Program-made: the position numbers and the translations under genes
In this document: positions 38,521 through 46,650 of the stretch, piece by piece
Layout: every line of letters begins with the position of its first letter
How positions within the stretch are numbered: the stretch's first letter is position 1
The notes under the pieces: model-generated
Databases searched by the model: none
Seen by the model: only the letters and a program-made list of their open reading frames with translations
What the model was told of the DNA's origin: nothing
From: Planctomycetota bacterium
GTDB taxonomy: Bacteria; Planctomycetota; Planctomycetia; Pirellulales; UBA1268
Direction of reading: 5' to 3'
Assembly (NCBI GenBank): GCA_003669585.1
Contig: QWOQ01000017.1
Coordinates: 1-64,000 of the forward strand
Length of the DNA stretch: 64,000 nt

Positions 38521-39245
38521 GCGAGGATACTTTCAAAAAAGGACCGCATGCGCGGTGATGGGCAGTTTGAAAACATCTCTTTGCCACTGCCGTGAGCAAC
38601 CACTTCCCCATCGGCAATGCAGGCGATTTCATCCGCAACATGTCGGGCAAAGTTCATTTCATGCGTGACAAGCACAAACCGAGTGCCAATCGACTTGAGG
38701 TCTTGAATCATGCGCAGCACCTCGGCCGTCATCTCTGGATCGAGCGCAGAGGTGGGCTCATCGAGAAAGAGCATCTGTGGCTTCGTGACCAGTGCCCGAA
38801 GAATGGCTATCCGCTGTTTCTGTCCTCCCGAAAGTTCTGCCGGGCGCTTGTGTGCGTGGTCACTGAGTTGAAATCTATCCAATGGCTCGCGCACCCTCTC
38901 TCTGGCCTGTTCTTGAGAGAGTCCATGCACATGAATGAGCGGCAAGAGGAGATTGTCAAAAGCCGAAAGATGCGGGAAAAGATTAAACCCTTGAAATACT
39001 GTTCCGACCTGCTTGCGATAGAAAAAAAGTCCCATCTCGTTTTGAGGCAAGAAAGTTTTATCAAAGCTCACGCTTCCAGCTTTTGGGATATCGAGTCCGG
39101 CGAGAATACGCAGCAGCGTTGACTTGCCACCACCCGATGGACCCACCAGCACAAGCGATTGGATATTTCCAGTACACAGTGAGACTTGGCGGAGCACCGC
39201 CGGGCCACCAAAATCTTGGCAGAGACCTTTGATTTCAAGTTTCAT
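38517..39245 (-). CDS. Polar amino-acid ABC transporter ATPase
   Basis: 242 residues, GlnQ/HisP-type ATP-binding subunit. Walker A GPSGGGKST, Q-loop GTVFQGFNLFPHLSA, signature LSGGQKQRIAILRAL, Walker B MLFLDEPTSALD, H-loop LVTHEMNFA. Complete and of normal length. Start overlaps the permease stop by 11 bases; stop overlaps the ADP-ribosylglycohydrolase-family start by 4. Energises the permease and binding protein upstream. Confidence 0.9.
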   Translation of the reverse strand: MKLEIKGLCQDFGGPAVLRQVSLCTGNIQSLVLVGPSGGGKSTLLRILAGLDIPKAGSVSFDKTFLPQNEMGLFFYRKQVGTVFQGFNLFPHLSAFDNLLLPLIHVHGLSQEQARERVREPLDRFQLSDHAHKRPAELSGGQKQRIAILRALVTKPQMLFLDEPTSALDPEMTAEVLRMIQDLKSIGTRFVLVTHEMNFARHVADEIACIADGEVVAHGSGKEMFSNCPSPRMRSFFESILA

Positions 39246-39969
39246 AACGAAACCTGCTTTCGAGCAGTCGCGCCAACCAAGACAGTGGTAGCGTCAGCAT
39301 CAGATAGCCCGCTGCCAGCGGCAAATAGCTTTCGAGCGCCGAATACGTAAACGAGTTCACCTCCTGGGCATTGAGCGTGAACTCCGAAATGGCAATCACT
39401 GACAAAAGTGATGAATCCTTGATGAGTGAAACCAGTTGCCCTGCGATCGGTGGAAGCACAAGTCGTAGTGCCTGCGGTAAAATCACCAAACGCATTGACT
39501 GCCACTGCGAGAGTCCGATCGCACGGGCAGCATCTCGCTGCGTCTGCGGAATCGCAGCCAACCCACCGCGAAATATTTCCGCCATGTAGGCGCCGCTAAA
39601 CAGGGACAGGCTCAGCACTCCAACCACGAATCGATTATCGAGGCCAACAGCACTTGCCACGACGTAAAATCCGATCAGAAGTTGCACCAGCAGAGGCGTA
39701 CCTCTGACAAGTTCCACATACACTCTTGCCAATGCCTGCACAAATTCACGCCGACTTTGCAGCATCATGGCAGCGACCATGCCAATCACAATGCTTCCCA
39801 CCAAGGCTGCCACGCTCAGCACGAGGGTCGTCACCCATCCTTGAATGAATTTCTGGCGATACTCCCAGACTCCGTCCCAGTTCCAAGTGTAATTCACGCG
39901 CATAAAAGCCACTGCAACGAGTGCTGCGAGCATAGCAATCACAAGAATATGCGCAGTAGTTTTCCCCAT
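39235..39969 (-). CDS. Polar amino-acid ABC transporter permease
   Basis: 244 residues, HisM/GlnP family. N-terminal membrane segment (HILVIAMLAALVAVAFM), then further hydrophobic segments and the EAA loop RDAARAIGLSQWQSMRLVILPQA that contacts the ATPase. FRGGLAAIPQTQ and LIKDSSLLSVI are typical of polar amino-acid permeases. Only one permease gene is present, so it probably works as a homodimer. It lies 25 bases after the binding-protein gene and overlaps the ATPase gene. Confidence 0.9.
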   Translation of the reverse strand: MGKTTAHILVIAMLAALVAVAFMRVNYTWNWDGVWEYRQKFIQGWVTTLVLSVAALVGSIVIGMVAAMMLQSRREFVQALARVYVELVRGTPLLVQLLIGFYVVASAVGLDNRFVVGVLSLSLFSGAYMAEIFRGGLAAIPQTQRDAARAIGLSQWQSMRLVILPQALRLVLPPIAGQLVSLIKDSSLLSVIAISEFTLNAQEVNSFTYSALESYLPLAAGYLMLTLPLSWLARLLESRFRYET

Positions 39970-39994
39970 AAATGAAATGAATTTTGAAAGTCAC

Positions 39995-40846
39995 TTAGAA
40001 ATAGAATGGGATATCCTGTTCTCGAAAAAACTTTTTTTCCTCCATAAGAAACTCATCGCCAAGTTTCTCGAACCCGCCGTCCTGCCTGAACTTTTTCAGA
40101 AATGCGTTCACTTCAGCCTTGAACTCGGTGTCGGAGAGCCTTAATCCGATCGCCCACGATTCCTCTTTAAAAGGACGCAGGATGGCTCGCGTTTGCTTGG
40201 GATGTCGACGATGATTTTGAAACACCGACATCGAGTCATAGATAAACGCGTGCGCTTTCCCTTGAACGACTTCCAAAACGGCAGCCGCCTCTTTATCGAC
40301 CACCAGCACCTTGGCCTCCTTAAGAGTACTGACAGCAAACTGATGGCCTGTGGTTCCTTTTTTCACTACGATCACCCGCCCTTTGACATTGAGATCGACC
40401 GATGAGTTCACCGGCGAGTCGGTCCCAACCAAGAGCGAGAGACCCGTTTTGAGATAAGGATCTGAAAACGCGATCGACTTGGCTCGCTCCGGCGTGGCGG
40501 TCATCGATGAAATAATGAGATCGATCTTTCCAATTTTAAGCGCCGGAATGAGACCATCGAACGAAAAGTTTTCGACAACGACTTCTCGCTTCAGATATTG
40601 TCCAAGCGACTTGGCAATTGCAACGCTCACGCCGGCAGGCTTTCCTTGCGGATCGGTCATCTCGAACGGCGGGTAGGAGAGTTCCATGCCAACCTTGAGA
40701 GACAGTTTTTCTTCTGCCATCGCCCGCTCGCAAGACATTGCACTGGCAAAACCAATCACGCATGCGATGAGCGCGACCCCACGCATGCACCCACTGAGAA
40801 AACTCCCTGCGCGGCAGCTCCTGCATGTTGTCTGTATCGCGGTCAT
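39995..40846 (-). CDS. Amino-acid-binding periplasmic protein (SBP family 3)
   Basis: 283 residues from 40846; an internal ATG at 40786 (MRGVALIACVIGFASA) also makes a good signal peptide and may be the real start. The mature part shows the family 3 signature: LKVGMELSYPPFEMTDPQGKPAGVSVAIAK in pieces, DLIISSMTATPERAKSIAFSDPY, and VVKKGTTGHQFA. First gene of the operon that continues through ovoA and ovoB. By context the ligand may be histidine, cysteine or a thiol-imidazole compound; the sequence alone gives only 'polar amino acid'. Confidence 0.88.
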   Translation of the reverse strand: MTAIQTTCRSCRAGSFLSGCMRGVALIACVIGFASAMSCERAMAEEKLSLKVGMELSYPPFEMTDPQGKPAGVSVAIAKSLGQYLKREVVVENFSFDGLIPALKIGKIDLIISSMTATPERAKSIAFSDPYLKTGLSLLVGTDSPVNSSVDLNVKGRVIVVKKGTTGHQFAVSTLKEAKVLVVDKEAAAVLEVVQGKAHAFIYDSMSVFQNHRRHPKQTRAILRPFKEESWAIGLRLSDTEFKAEVNAFLKKFRQDGGFEKLGDEFLMEEKKFFREQDIPFYF

Positions 40847-40926
40847 AGAAATCTACGGTTGCCTCGTGAAAGACTGGCTCGGTGAATGATCTTGACAAAA
40901 AGATGATAGCCATCGAAGTCTTTCGA

Positions 40927-40945
40927 GACGAGGAGCACCTCGGTC
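40927..40945 (-). terminator. Hairpin between esterase gene and ovothiol operon
   Basis: On the minus strand CGAGG and CCTCG pair around TGCT, extended by GA/TC past a bulge, 17 bases after the stop of the esterase gene. No T-tract follows. It may separate that gene from the operon downstream. Confidence 0.3.
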
Positions 40946-40961
40946 ACGCTGCCAATCCCTG

Positions 40962-43463
40962 TTATTGGTCGGAGTTCTTGTCGAACGGCTTGCCGGTTGC
41001 CTTGGCGCTACCGAGTTTCGCGGGTATTGCCGCGTTGAAGTCGGTTGACCGGACGATCGTCGTGTCGTCTGTAATATTGGCATAGCCAAAGACGTAGTCG
41101 TCGATATTCAGCACCGGCATTTTCCCAATCCAGTGTGGCCCCTGCCTGACACTCGGAGTGTCTCGCCACGATCTCGAAAAACTGACTGGATTTTTCAGTG
41201 CATAAAATATCTCTACGGTGCGCACCGTGTCGGGCGATGCAGGCGTGACGACGAGTTCCGGCACACCGTCAGCATCCAAACGGATTTCGGACTGTGGGTG
41301 CTCAGGCCACGTATGATCTTTGCCGAGCACATGTTTTTCCAACCAGAACTTTGTGTTTTGCTCAATCTTGTCGGTATCGTGATGACCGCGAACTTGAATT
41401 GCAAACGACCACGGCACGTCGCGCGGAAAATTTTTAAAACTCTCCAACCCGCGTTCGTGACCGCCGTGGTGGTCGTTCGAGCCATTGAGAAACAGTGTTG
41501 CAGCCGTGATGAACGGAACGTGGGCCTCTGGAGCAATCGAGGCGAGAATGATCTCTTCGCCAGGAGACTTTGCCGGTTCGAGATACGGCACGTTGTAAAG
41601 CCAGACCTGCTGATCGCGGTAATAGTCGTTGTAGCCGATACCGAAATACGCCACGACGGCTTTCACTCGCGGGTCGGTGGCGAGATTCCACATGAGCGTA
41701 CCGCCATACGAGTAACCCGTCGCTCCAAGTCGCGTGCGATCGACTTCCTTCTGCTGTTCAAGATAGCTCAGCACTCGCCGTTGAATCGCATACCACAAGT
41801 AGTCGGATGTCTGTTTGGGATCGGTGATGAACTCCCCATCCAACGTCTTGGAACGCACCGGTCCTGCGACCTTGGCGTCCATGTTCCCGTGCCGCAGAGC
41901 ATCGGGATATTTTGTAAAGTGCTGACGATCTCCGGTTTTCCCGCAGTAATCATGCGCCATCACGGCCCAGCCGTCATCGACAAACTTTCGATCGGTGTTT
42001 GGCGATCCCATCCAACCATGCACCACAATCAACCCTGGGGCTTTCGTCGCACCGGCCTTCACGCTGTACCGGCAGTACACGCGAATCTCTTCTCCGAGCA
42101 CATACGCGCTGACGTAGGAATCGCGATGGAAGATGCCATTTTGCATTTCCTGTTTAATGATCTCCTCTTTGAAATCGCCTTTGTCGGGGTCGTAGTCTTG
42201 CCAGAGTGACGTTGGCGAAATCTGAGTTCGACCTTGAAGCTTGACCCATGGAACAATTTTCTCTGCCCATTGTGCACCGTGTTCACGGAGTCCTTTCGCG
42301 CTGAAGTGCACGCCCTGACCGCCGCGTTCGCGAAGATCGCCCTTCATCGCATCGCTATCAGGCCCTTCCAGAGCGATGCCATCTTTCCAGAGCGAGGCCT
42401 GAGCCGAGCGGATGTCCGGCGAAGCTTCGTCTCCGGGAACGTGATAGCTCACCTGCGCTACAAACCACGGAGCCTCCCAACCGATATCGCGACGCGAATC
42501 GCGGATGAGCTTTTCGAGATACTCGCGGTAAAGATTTCCTGAGAGCGTTCGAGTCGGGTCTTGTTGATTCGCATCGCTCTCGCCCTGATGCCACAGCACC
42601 GCGCGAAAGCCATGAACTCCGAATGGTTTGATCCTCTTGATAAACATTGCATAGGCATCCCCTTTGCTAGCCCATTGGCCACTGTCCAGCTTTTCAATGC
42701 GACTTTCAATCGTCGGAGGATTCGGAAATGTTGAGCCCTTTGGCAACCACTCGCGTATGCTCGTTGCGCCAATACCGCAGGCAACAATTCCAACGGGCAG
42801 ATCACATGTTTCAACGACGGCATCGCCAAAAAAAGGAATGAAACTGCCTCCGTTTCCGCTGGCACCGGGCTGGGGATCATTTGCAATCTGCCACGTGAGG
42901 CCATCAAACGAGGCAACTCGTCCTGTTTGGGAAGTACACTTTTCCTCGCCGTGATTGGCCGAATTGGATTGTCCTGCAACCACAAACACCTCGCCGATAC
43001 CGACGTGCTCAACGACGGCATGAAGAGTTTCTTGTCCCACTTGTGACACGCGGACTTCCAGCCGGTGCCATCCTCCAGCGACGTCTATTCTCTGCGCCCG
43101 GAAAGAACGCCCCTCAATATTTGCATCGAGTTTTTGCCAAGCAGTCTCGGAGGCACCGACCATCAGGCGAGCTTCGATGACCGAGTCATTCATTATTTTT
43201 TCAGAAAGCGTTCCGGCAATGTGCACCGCTGCTTTTCCATCGGATGCCCGCTGAATGACCTGATAGTCCAAAGGCATACTCAGCATGAGTTCACTTGCAT
43301 GCAGCGATGCCAGCGGCGCTACAAATACAAAGGCGAATATCACGGCGAACAAAAAGGAAACGCAGCGGTCACAGATCTTTTTTGCCGATCGCAAAAAAAG
43401 GAGATTGCTGAAATGCCACACAGACCACGCTTCTGGCAGGCCTACGATCATGATTTTAATCAT
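40962..43463 (-). CDS. Fused SGNH carbohydrate esterase and alpha/beta-hydrolase
   Basis: 833 residues. A hydrophobic signal segment (VSFLFAVIFAFVFVAPLASLHA, ~35-57) shows export; the true start may be nearer to it than M1. The N-terminal half resembles sialate O-acetylesterase: VVAGQSNSANHG with S166, VLWHQGESDANQQ, and a C-terminal GVHFSAKGLREHG with the likely catalytic His. The C-terminal half (~445-833) is a dienelactone/acetylxylan-esterase-like alpha/beta hydrolase: LIVVHGWMGSPNTD, nucleophile elbow GYSYGG with S585, and RGHHDTDKIEQN with a probable catalytic His. Two hydrolase domains in one chain suggest removal of acyl groups from complex polysaccharide. Same strand as the ovothiol operon, 115 bases upstream of it; probably a separate unit. 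Confidence 0.82.
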   Translation of the reverse strand: MIKIMIVGLPEAWSVWHFSNLLFLRSAKKICDRCVSFLFAVIFAFVFVAPLASLHASELMLSMPLDYQVIQRASDGKAAVHIAGTLSEKIMNDSVIEARLMVGASETAWQKLDANIEGRSFRAQRIDVAGGWHRLEVRVSQVGQETLHAVVEHVGIGEVFVVAGQSNSANHGEEKCTSQTGRVASFDGLTWQIANDPQPGASGNGGSFIPFFGDAVVETCDLPVGIVACGIGATSIREWLPKGSTFPNPPTIESRIEKLDSGQWASKGDAYAMFIKRIKPFGVHGFRAVLWHQGESDANQQDPTRTLSGNLYREYLEKLIRDSRRDIGWEAPWFVAQVSYHVPGDEASPDIRSAQASLWKDGIALEGPDSDAMKGDLRERGGQGVHFSAKGLREHGAQWAEKIVPWVKLQGRTQISPTSLWQDYDPDKGDFKEEIIKQEMQNGIFHRDSYVSAYVLGEEIRVYCRYSVKAGATKAPGLIVVHGWMGSPNTDRKFVDDGWAVMAHDYCGKTGDRQHFTKYPDALRHGNMDAKVAGPVRSKTLDGEFITDPKQTSDYLWYAIQRRVLSYLEQQKEVDRTRLGATGYSYGGTLMWNLATDPRVKAVVAYFGIGYNDYYRDQQVWLYNVPYLEPAKSPGEEIILASIAPEAHVPFITAATLFLNGSNDHHGGHERGLESFKNFPRDVPWSFAIQVRGHHDTDKIEQNTKFWLEKHVLGKDHTWPEHPQSEIRLDADGVPELVVTPASPDTVRTVEIFYALKNPVSFSRSWRDTPSVRQGPHWIGKMPVLNIDDYVFGYANITDDTTIVRSTDFNAAIPAKLGSAKATGKPFDKNSDQ

Positions 43464-43798
43464 TCACAATCCATTCATATATTTGGAAGCGATTCGTCGG
43501 AGCGTCATTCGCGGCACGCCATGCGAAAATCATTCTATAAATAGCCGTCGATTCGTTGAATCTTTTCAGCCATCGCATCAGCCCACTCCTTGCAAGCTCG
43601 CAATCATCACTTTGAAGCAGTCGTAAATGCCGGTTGAAAATCCGACCCAGAATCCGAAGCAACGACAGCGCACAATCGAGCGCAGCAAGCATCCGCGATA
43701 AAATGCACGGGATTACAATCGCGAAAGAATGTCTCCATAATTCCTCCGGGAAATCGCAGATTTACTGAACAATATTGACATAGCATACGGACGGAAAG
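43464..43798. other. Intergenic region left of the island
   Basis: About 335 bases with no supported gene. It contains the upstream region of the fused esterase and ends at the left copy of the 23-bp tRNA-end repeat. Confidence 0.5.
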
Positions 43799-43821
43799 TA
43801 GGCCCGGTAGGACTCGAACCT
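43799..43821. repeat. Left attachment-site copy (attL-like)
   Basis: This is identical to the 23 bases that end the tRNA-Met gene (55698-55720) and lies in the same orientation. The rest of the tRNA is absent here, so this is a partial duplicate, not a tRNA gene. Confidence 0.8.
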
Positions 43822-44017
43822 GACATGGAATCATCGGGAAAAAAAGAGGTCTGTCACACAAGGCGGCACACAAGGCGGCACACAAGGCGGCACATCAAAA
43901 GCAATCGCTATAGATCCAGCCCTTGCCGAGGTAATCGCCGCTTGGCTTGAAGTACCAAAAGAAATCAGAAGCGCCATCCTTACAATGGTCCATATGAGTC
44001 GTCGATCGTCTGGGTGA
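43811..44017 (+). pseudogene. Short coding fragment with (TQGG)3 repeat
   Basis: An open frame with no start codon, running straight out of the att core to TGA at 44015-44017. It encodes three TQGG units, then DPALAEVIAAWLEVPKEI and RSAILTMVH. The three units are perfect 12-bp repeats (43857-43892). I associate this tail pattern with planctomycete integrase loci, from memory only. Probably a vestige of a recombinase-associated gene cut at the attachment site. Confidence 0.35.
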
Positions 44018-44371
44018 CCTCACACTCAACGGAATTTAAAATTCAAATATCGAGTCTGTTTTTAGTTTTTTTACGAAGAAAAACAGAATCCCTACGGACA
44101 CGGATCTTTTTTGCTGCCACTTATATATAGCGGCACCACTTTCAGAGAGAGAATCTCCTACGCTTGACGCTCGAAAATACTCCACCGAAACCTACGCGGG
44201 TCGCATGGTACGAAAGATGTTCGGGTGGCGCAAGTCAAGCGGAGGGCACGCTGGCAATTTCTGGGATGCTTATCACTCTTGCTTTGCGTAGCATGATGCG
44301 CGTCAATAAATGGACCTGTCCCCTTTCTTTGCCCTGATGGTACCATCTGTCTGTCACAACAACGAGGCAAT
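44018..44371. other. Intergenic, IS-end-like repeat
   Basis: No supported gene. Bases 44128-44156 repeat, with one mismatch, the 29 bases at 48501-48529 that lie before the IS3-type remnant. Bases 44308-44323 are an inverted copy of 46667-46682. The 3' end holds the hicB leader, with GAGG five bases before the ATG. Confidence 0.5.
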
Positions 44372-44596
44372 ATGATGACAAAGCAACTCACCGCGATCAT
44401 TGAACGCGAAGGCAACGGGTACGTTGCCTTATGCCCCGAAGTCGACGTGGCTAGTCAAGGTGACACCGTTGACGAGGCACGCACAAACCTCCAAGAAGCC
44501 CTAGAACTTTTCTTCGAGACGGCATCACCTGAGGAAATCAAAACACGCTTTCATCATGAAGTTTACATTACGCAGGTAGAGGTTGCCTTTGGCTAA
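44372..44596 (+). CDS. hicB: HicB-type antitoxin
   Basis: 74 residues, a short HicB of the partial RNase-H-fold type: LTAIIEREGNGYVALCPEVDVASQGDTVDEARTNL in pieces, then EALELFFETASPEEI. HicB normally binds and neutralises the HicA mRNA interferase and can repress its own promoter. The order hicB-hicA with an 8-base overlap is a known arrangement. Its partner here is broken, so it may be an orphan antitoxin. Confidence 0.85.
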   Translation: MMTKQLTAIIEREGNGYVALCPEVDVASQGDTVDEARTNLQEALELFFETASPEEIKTRFHHEVYITQVEVAFG

Positions 44597-44807
44597 ACTG
44601 CGAGTCGTTTCTGGTGCCGATGTTTGCAAGATCCTAGAGCGGCATGGATTCCATCAGGTTCGGCAACGCGGAAGCTAGGTTGTGATGCAACTGAAAACAG
44701 AAAGCACGACGGTGACTGTTCCTGTTCCCAACCACCGCGAGCTTCGTAACGGGACACTGCTTTCTATCATTCGGCAATCCGGACTTCCCCGATCTGATTT
44801 CGAATAG
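44589..44807 (+). pseudogene. hicA: HicA-type toxin with stop at the catalytic His position
   Basis: TTG start overlapping hicB by 8 bases; 72 codons. The frame reads LAKLRVVSGADVCKILERHG, then FHQVRQRGS, then TAG at 44676-44678 (codon 30), then VVMQLKTESTTVTVPVPNH and RELRNGTLLSIIRQSGL. In HicA the residue after RQRGS is the catalytic histidine of the dsRBD-like fold. Everything else is intact. The toxin is therefore probably inactive. A His codon needs two changes to become TAG, so a Gln intermediate or a sequencing fault is possible. Confidence 0.8.
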
Positions 44808-44814
44808 CCAATAA

Positions 44815-44842
44815 TCAGGAGGATCCATTTTGGACCTCCTGA
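44815..44842 (+). terminator. Strong hairpin after hicBA
   Basis: TCAGGAGG and TCCA pair with TGGA and CCTCCTGA around a TTT loop, with one bulged A: 12 base pairs, eight bases after the hicA stop. No long T-tract follows, but position and strength fit transcription termination or an mRNA-stabilising end. Confidence 0.5.
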
Positions 44843-45404
44843 GCCGAGCTTTCATGAAGGGAAAAGGATAGCCCTGTCAACCGCACTTCCGCAATCGTTC
44901 CACGGGCGATGAGCGATCGATGAGGCAACGCCGAGACCGCAAGCCGCACTGCGGGTGCTGATATGAGCCCCGAAATCTCACCAAGCTGCCGCGTGCCCGG
45001 TTCCTGCTGACGGTCTGCACAGCTGCTTGGGTGTCAATGTGATCAGCCGAATGTCGCCGCCGCGGGAAAGGGCATAGAAGCGGAAACTCCTCCCCCACTC
45101 GCGCCATGACTTTGGCACAAGCGATCCGTGACGTGTCGTGGGAGCGGGGGTTTGGATTCGTACGCCGTGTGACTTCCACCCGCATGCCGAAGCCCCCCCT
45201 TTGCCACTGGGCTGCAGGCGTGGCAGCCCAGTGCGTTGGCAGGGCGTGCGTCTCAGCAAACGCACGGGGCTAGTCTATTGGAGGGCACAATCCTATCGTA
45301 AGAACATAGTGTCATTCATCGGGGCAGGTCATTCAATGCTACCTATTCCTAAAGTTTGTCAGAGTACGGGGTGAACACTTTTCTGGAATCACGAAAGAAG
45401 AGAT
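44843..45404. other. GC-rich intergenic tract with hairpin
   Basis: About 560 bases with no supported gene; minus-strand frames at 44877-45265 have no recognisable domain. A perfect 11-bp inverted repeat (CACTGGGCTGC at 45205-45215, GCAGCCCAGTG at 45223-45233) forms a hairpin. The end (45261-45330) is one of a pair of inverted dispersed repeats. Confidence 0.5.
45261..45330 (+). repeat. Dispersed ~70-bp repeat, copy 1
   Basis: It matches the reverse complement of 55187-55255: the first 35 bases match with two differences, then a diverged stretch, then gtcattcat and gggcaggtc. The copies are inverted and both lie inside the island. It could be a mobile-element end or a structured intergenic repeat. 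Confidence 0.6.
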
Positions 45405-45578
45405 ATGGATACTTTTGAGAATGCTACACAGCCGCAGGAACAGCCAGAGATGGTTTTGGCTCAATGCTGGGAGTGCGGCGAAAAGAAAATGTGTCACGAG
45501 CATCTCGTTTGCTGCACGGGAACCCGCTTCCACACCTGCCCGGAGTGTCGCAAGGAAATTGAACGCAGGGTCGCATGA
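45405..45578 (+). CDS. 57-residue Cys-rich zinc-ribbon-like protein
   Basis: ATG at 45405. The product has CWECG (C21, C24), C30-H31, H33, CC (C36, C37) and CPEC (C45, C48), so two CxxC knuckles with extra Cys/His between them, fitting one or two zinc sites. Acidic/Gln-rich N-terminus, basic C-terminus. It overlaps the deaminase start by 4 bases (ATGA), which implies co-translation. No family recognised. It could be a zinc-binding accessory or regulator for the deaminase; that is inference from the coupling. Confidence 0.65.
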   Translation: MDTFENATQPQEQPEMVLAQCWECGEKKMCHEHLVCCTGTRFHTCPECRKEIERRVA

Positions 45579-46078
45579 ACGATCACGAACTCTACATGCG
45601 CCGGGCCATCGCACTGGCGGCGAATGTGCCCGATCTGCCCTTTGGGGCTTTGATCGTGGATGGCGACAGCGGCACAATCCTCTCAGAAGGCTGGAACAAG
45701 ACTTCAGTCAATCCAACGTGGCACGGCGAAATCGACGCTATCAACGGGCTGGCTTCATCAGGTGTTTTAGTCGAAGGGAAGCACCTCGTCTTGTACACGA
45801 CCGCTGAGCCGTGTCCCATGTGCCAAGCAGCGGCGTTGTGGAGCGGAATTGAAATGGTCGTCTTCGGCACTTCCATTCGCTCGCTTCAACGGTCGGGCTG
45901 GCGGCAAATCGACATTCTGGCAGAAGAAGTCGTTCGTTGTAGCCCGGCGTGGAACTGCAAACTGATCGGCGGGGTGTTGGAGCGAGACTGTGACGCTCTG
46001 TTCCAGAAGGCGATGTTCCATCGTGTGTCATCGAGTGACCTAATTTCCCTAGTATCATCAGGAGGGAGTGTCGAATGA
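45575..46078 (+). CDS. Nucleoside/base deaminase (CDA fold)
   Basis: 167 residues. Zinc-dependent cytidine deaminase-like fold: HGE (H50, E52) in place of the usual HAE, and PCPMC (C80, C83). FGALIVDGDSGTILSEGWN and MVVFGTSI are typical of guanine/cytosine/tRNA-adenosine deaminase-type proteins. The substrate cannot be told from sequence; the HGE spacing and length fit free nucleoside or guanine deaminases better than TadA. Middle gene of three overlapping genes (ATGA at both ends). Confidence 0.8.
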   Translation: MNDHELYMRRAIALAANVPDLPFGALIVDGDSGTILSEGWNKTSVNPTWHGEIDAINGLASSGVLVEGKHLVLYTTAEPCPMCQAAALWSGIEMVVFGTSIRSLQRSGWRQIDILAEEVVRCSPAWNCKLIGGVLERDCDALFQKAMFHRVSSSDLISLVSSGGSVE

Positions 46079-46650
46079 AACTTGCATACTTATCAGGCTG
46101 TTTGGCCTTATTGATGGTGACAACGGCGATGGCTGAAGACACACCGATACCCTTGTTCGACTTCACCGGAGCCGACTCTGCAAAGGAATGGCAGACGGTC
46201 AATGACGGCGTGATGGGCGGAGTCTCCGAGGGTAAGTTCAAAATCACCGACACGAAGACGATGGAATTCTTGGGCACGCTGTCTTTAGCAAACAATGGCG
46301 GCTTCGCTTCCGTGCGAACGAAGGCCAAGAAGCTCGGTCTGGAAAAAGGTGATACGCTGGTCGCCAAGGTGAAAGGCGATGGGCGTGAGTACCACATGAA
46401 TCTTTCTGTGCCGACATTCCAGATCGCTTACAACTACCGAGCGGTTTTTCAGACCAAGAAAGATGAATGGATTGAGGTCAAATTGCCTTTGGACAAGTTT
46501 GAGGCAACGTCTTTCGGGCAAGTCGTCAAGAACGCCGGGCAAGTCAAGCCAACTTCTGTCAACGGTCTGGGCTTCATGCTCAGCGACAAGAAAGCCGGAC
46601 CGTTCAAGATGGAAGTTGAGTCGATCAAGGTGGAGCGGGCGGGGAAGTGA
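46075..46650 (+). CDS. Exported CIA30-domain protein
   Basis: 191 residues with a signal peptide (MKLAYLSGCLALLMVTTAMA). The mature part is a CIA30-like galactose-binding beta-sandwich: FDFTGADSAKEW, VNDGVMGGVSEG, GTLSLANNGGFASVR, WIEVKLPLDKFEATSFG. Mitochondrial CIA30 is a complex I assembly factor; bacterial exported members are mostly uncharacterised. It overlaps the deaminase stop by 4 bases although its product should leave the cytoplasm, so the operon mixes compartments. Confidence 0.8.
   Translation: MKLAYLSGCLALLMVTTAMAEDTPIPLFDFTGADSAKEWQTVNDGVMGGVSEGKFKITDTKTMEFLGTLSLANNGGFASVRTKAKKLGLEKGDTLVAKVKGDGREYHMNLSVPTFQIAYNYRAVFQTKKDEWIEVKLPLDKFEATSFGQVVKNAGQVKPTSVNGLGFMLSDKKAGPFKMEVESIKVERAGK

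Noticed and set aside
43799-43821. A second tRNA gene
   Set aside because: Only the 3' 23 bases are present; no D-arm, anticodon arm or 5' acceptor strand.
44877-45265. Minus-strand frames in the GC-rich intergenic tract
   Set aside because: Overlapping frames of similar length with no recognisable domain or start signals; likely a result of high GC.
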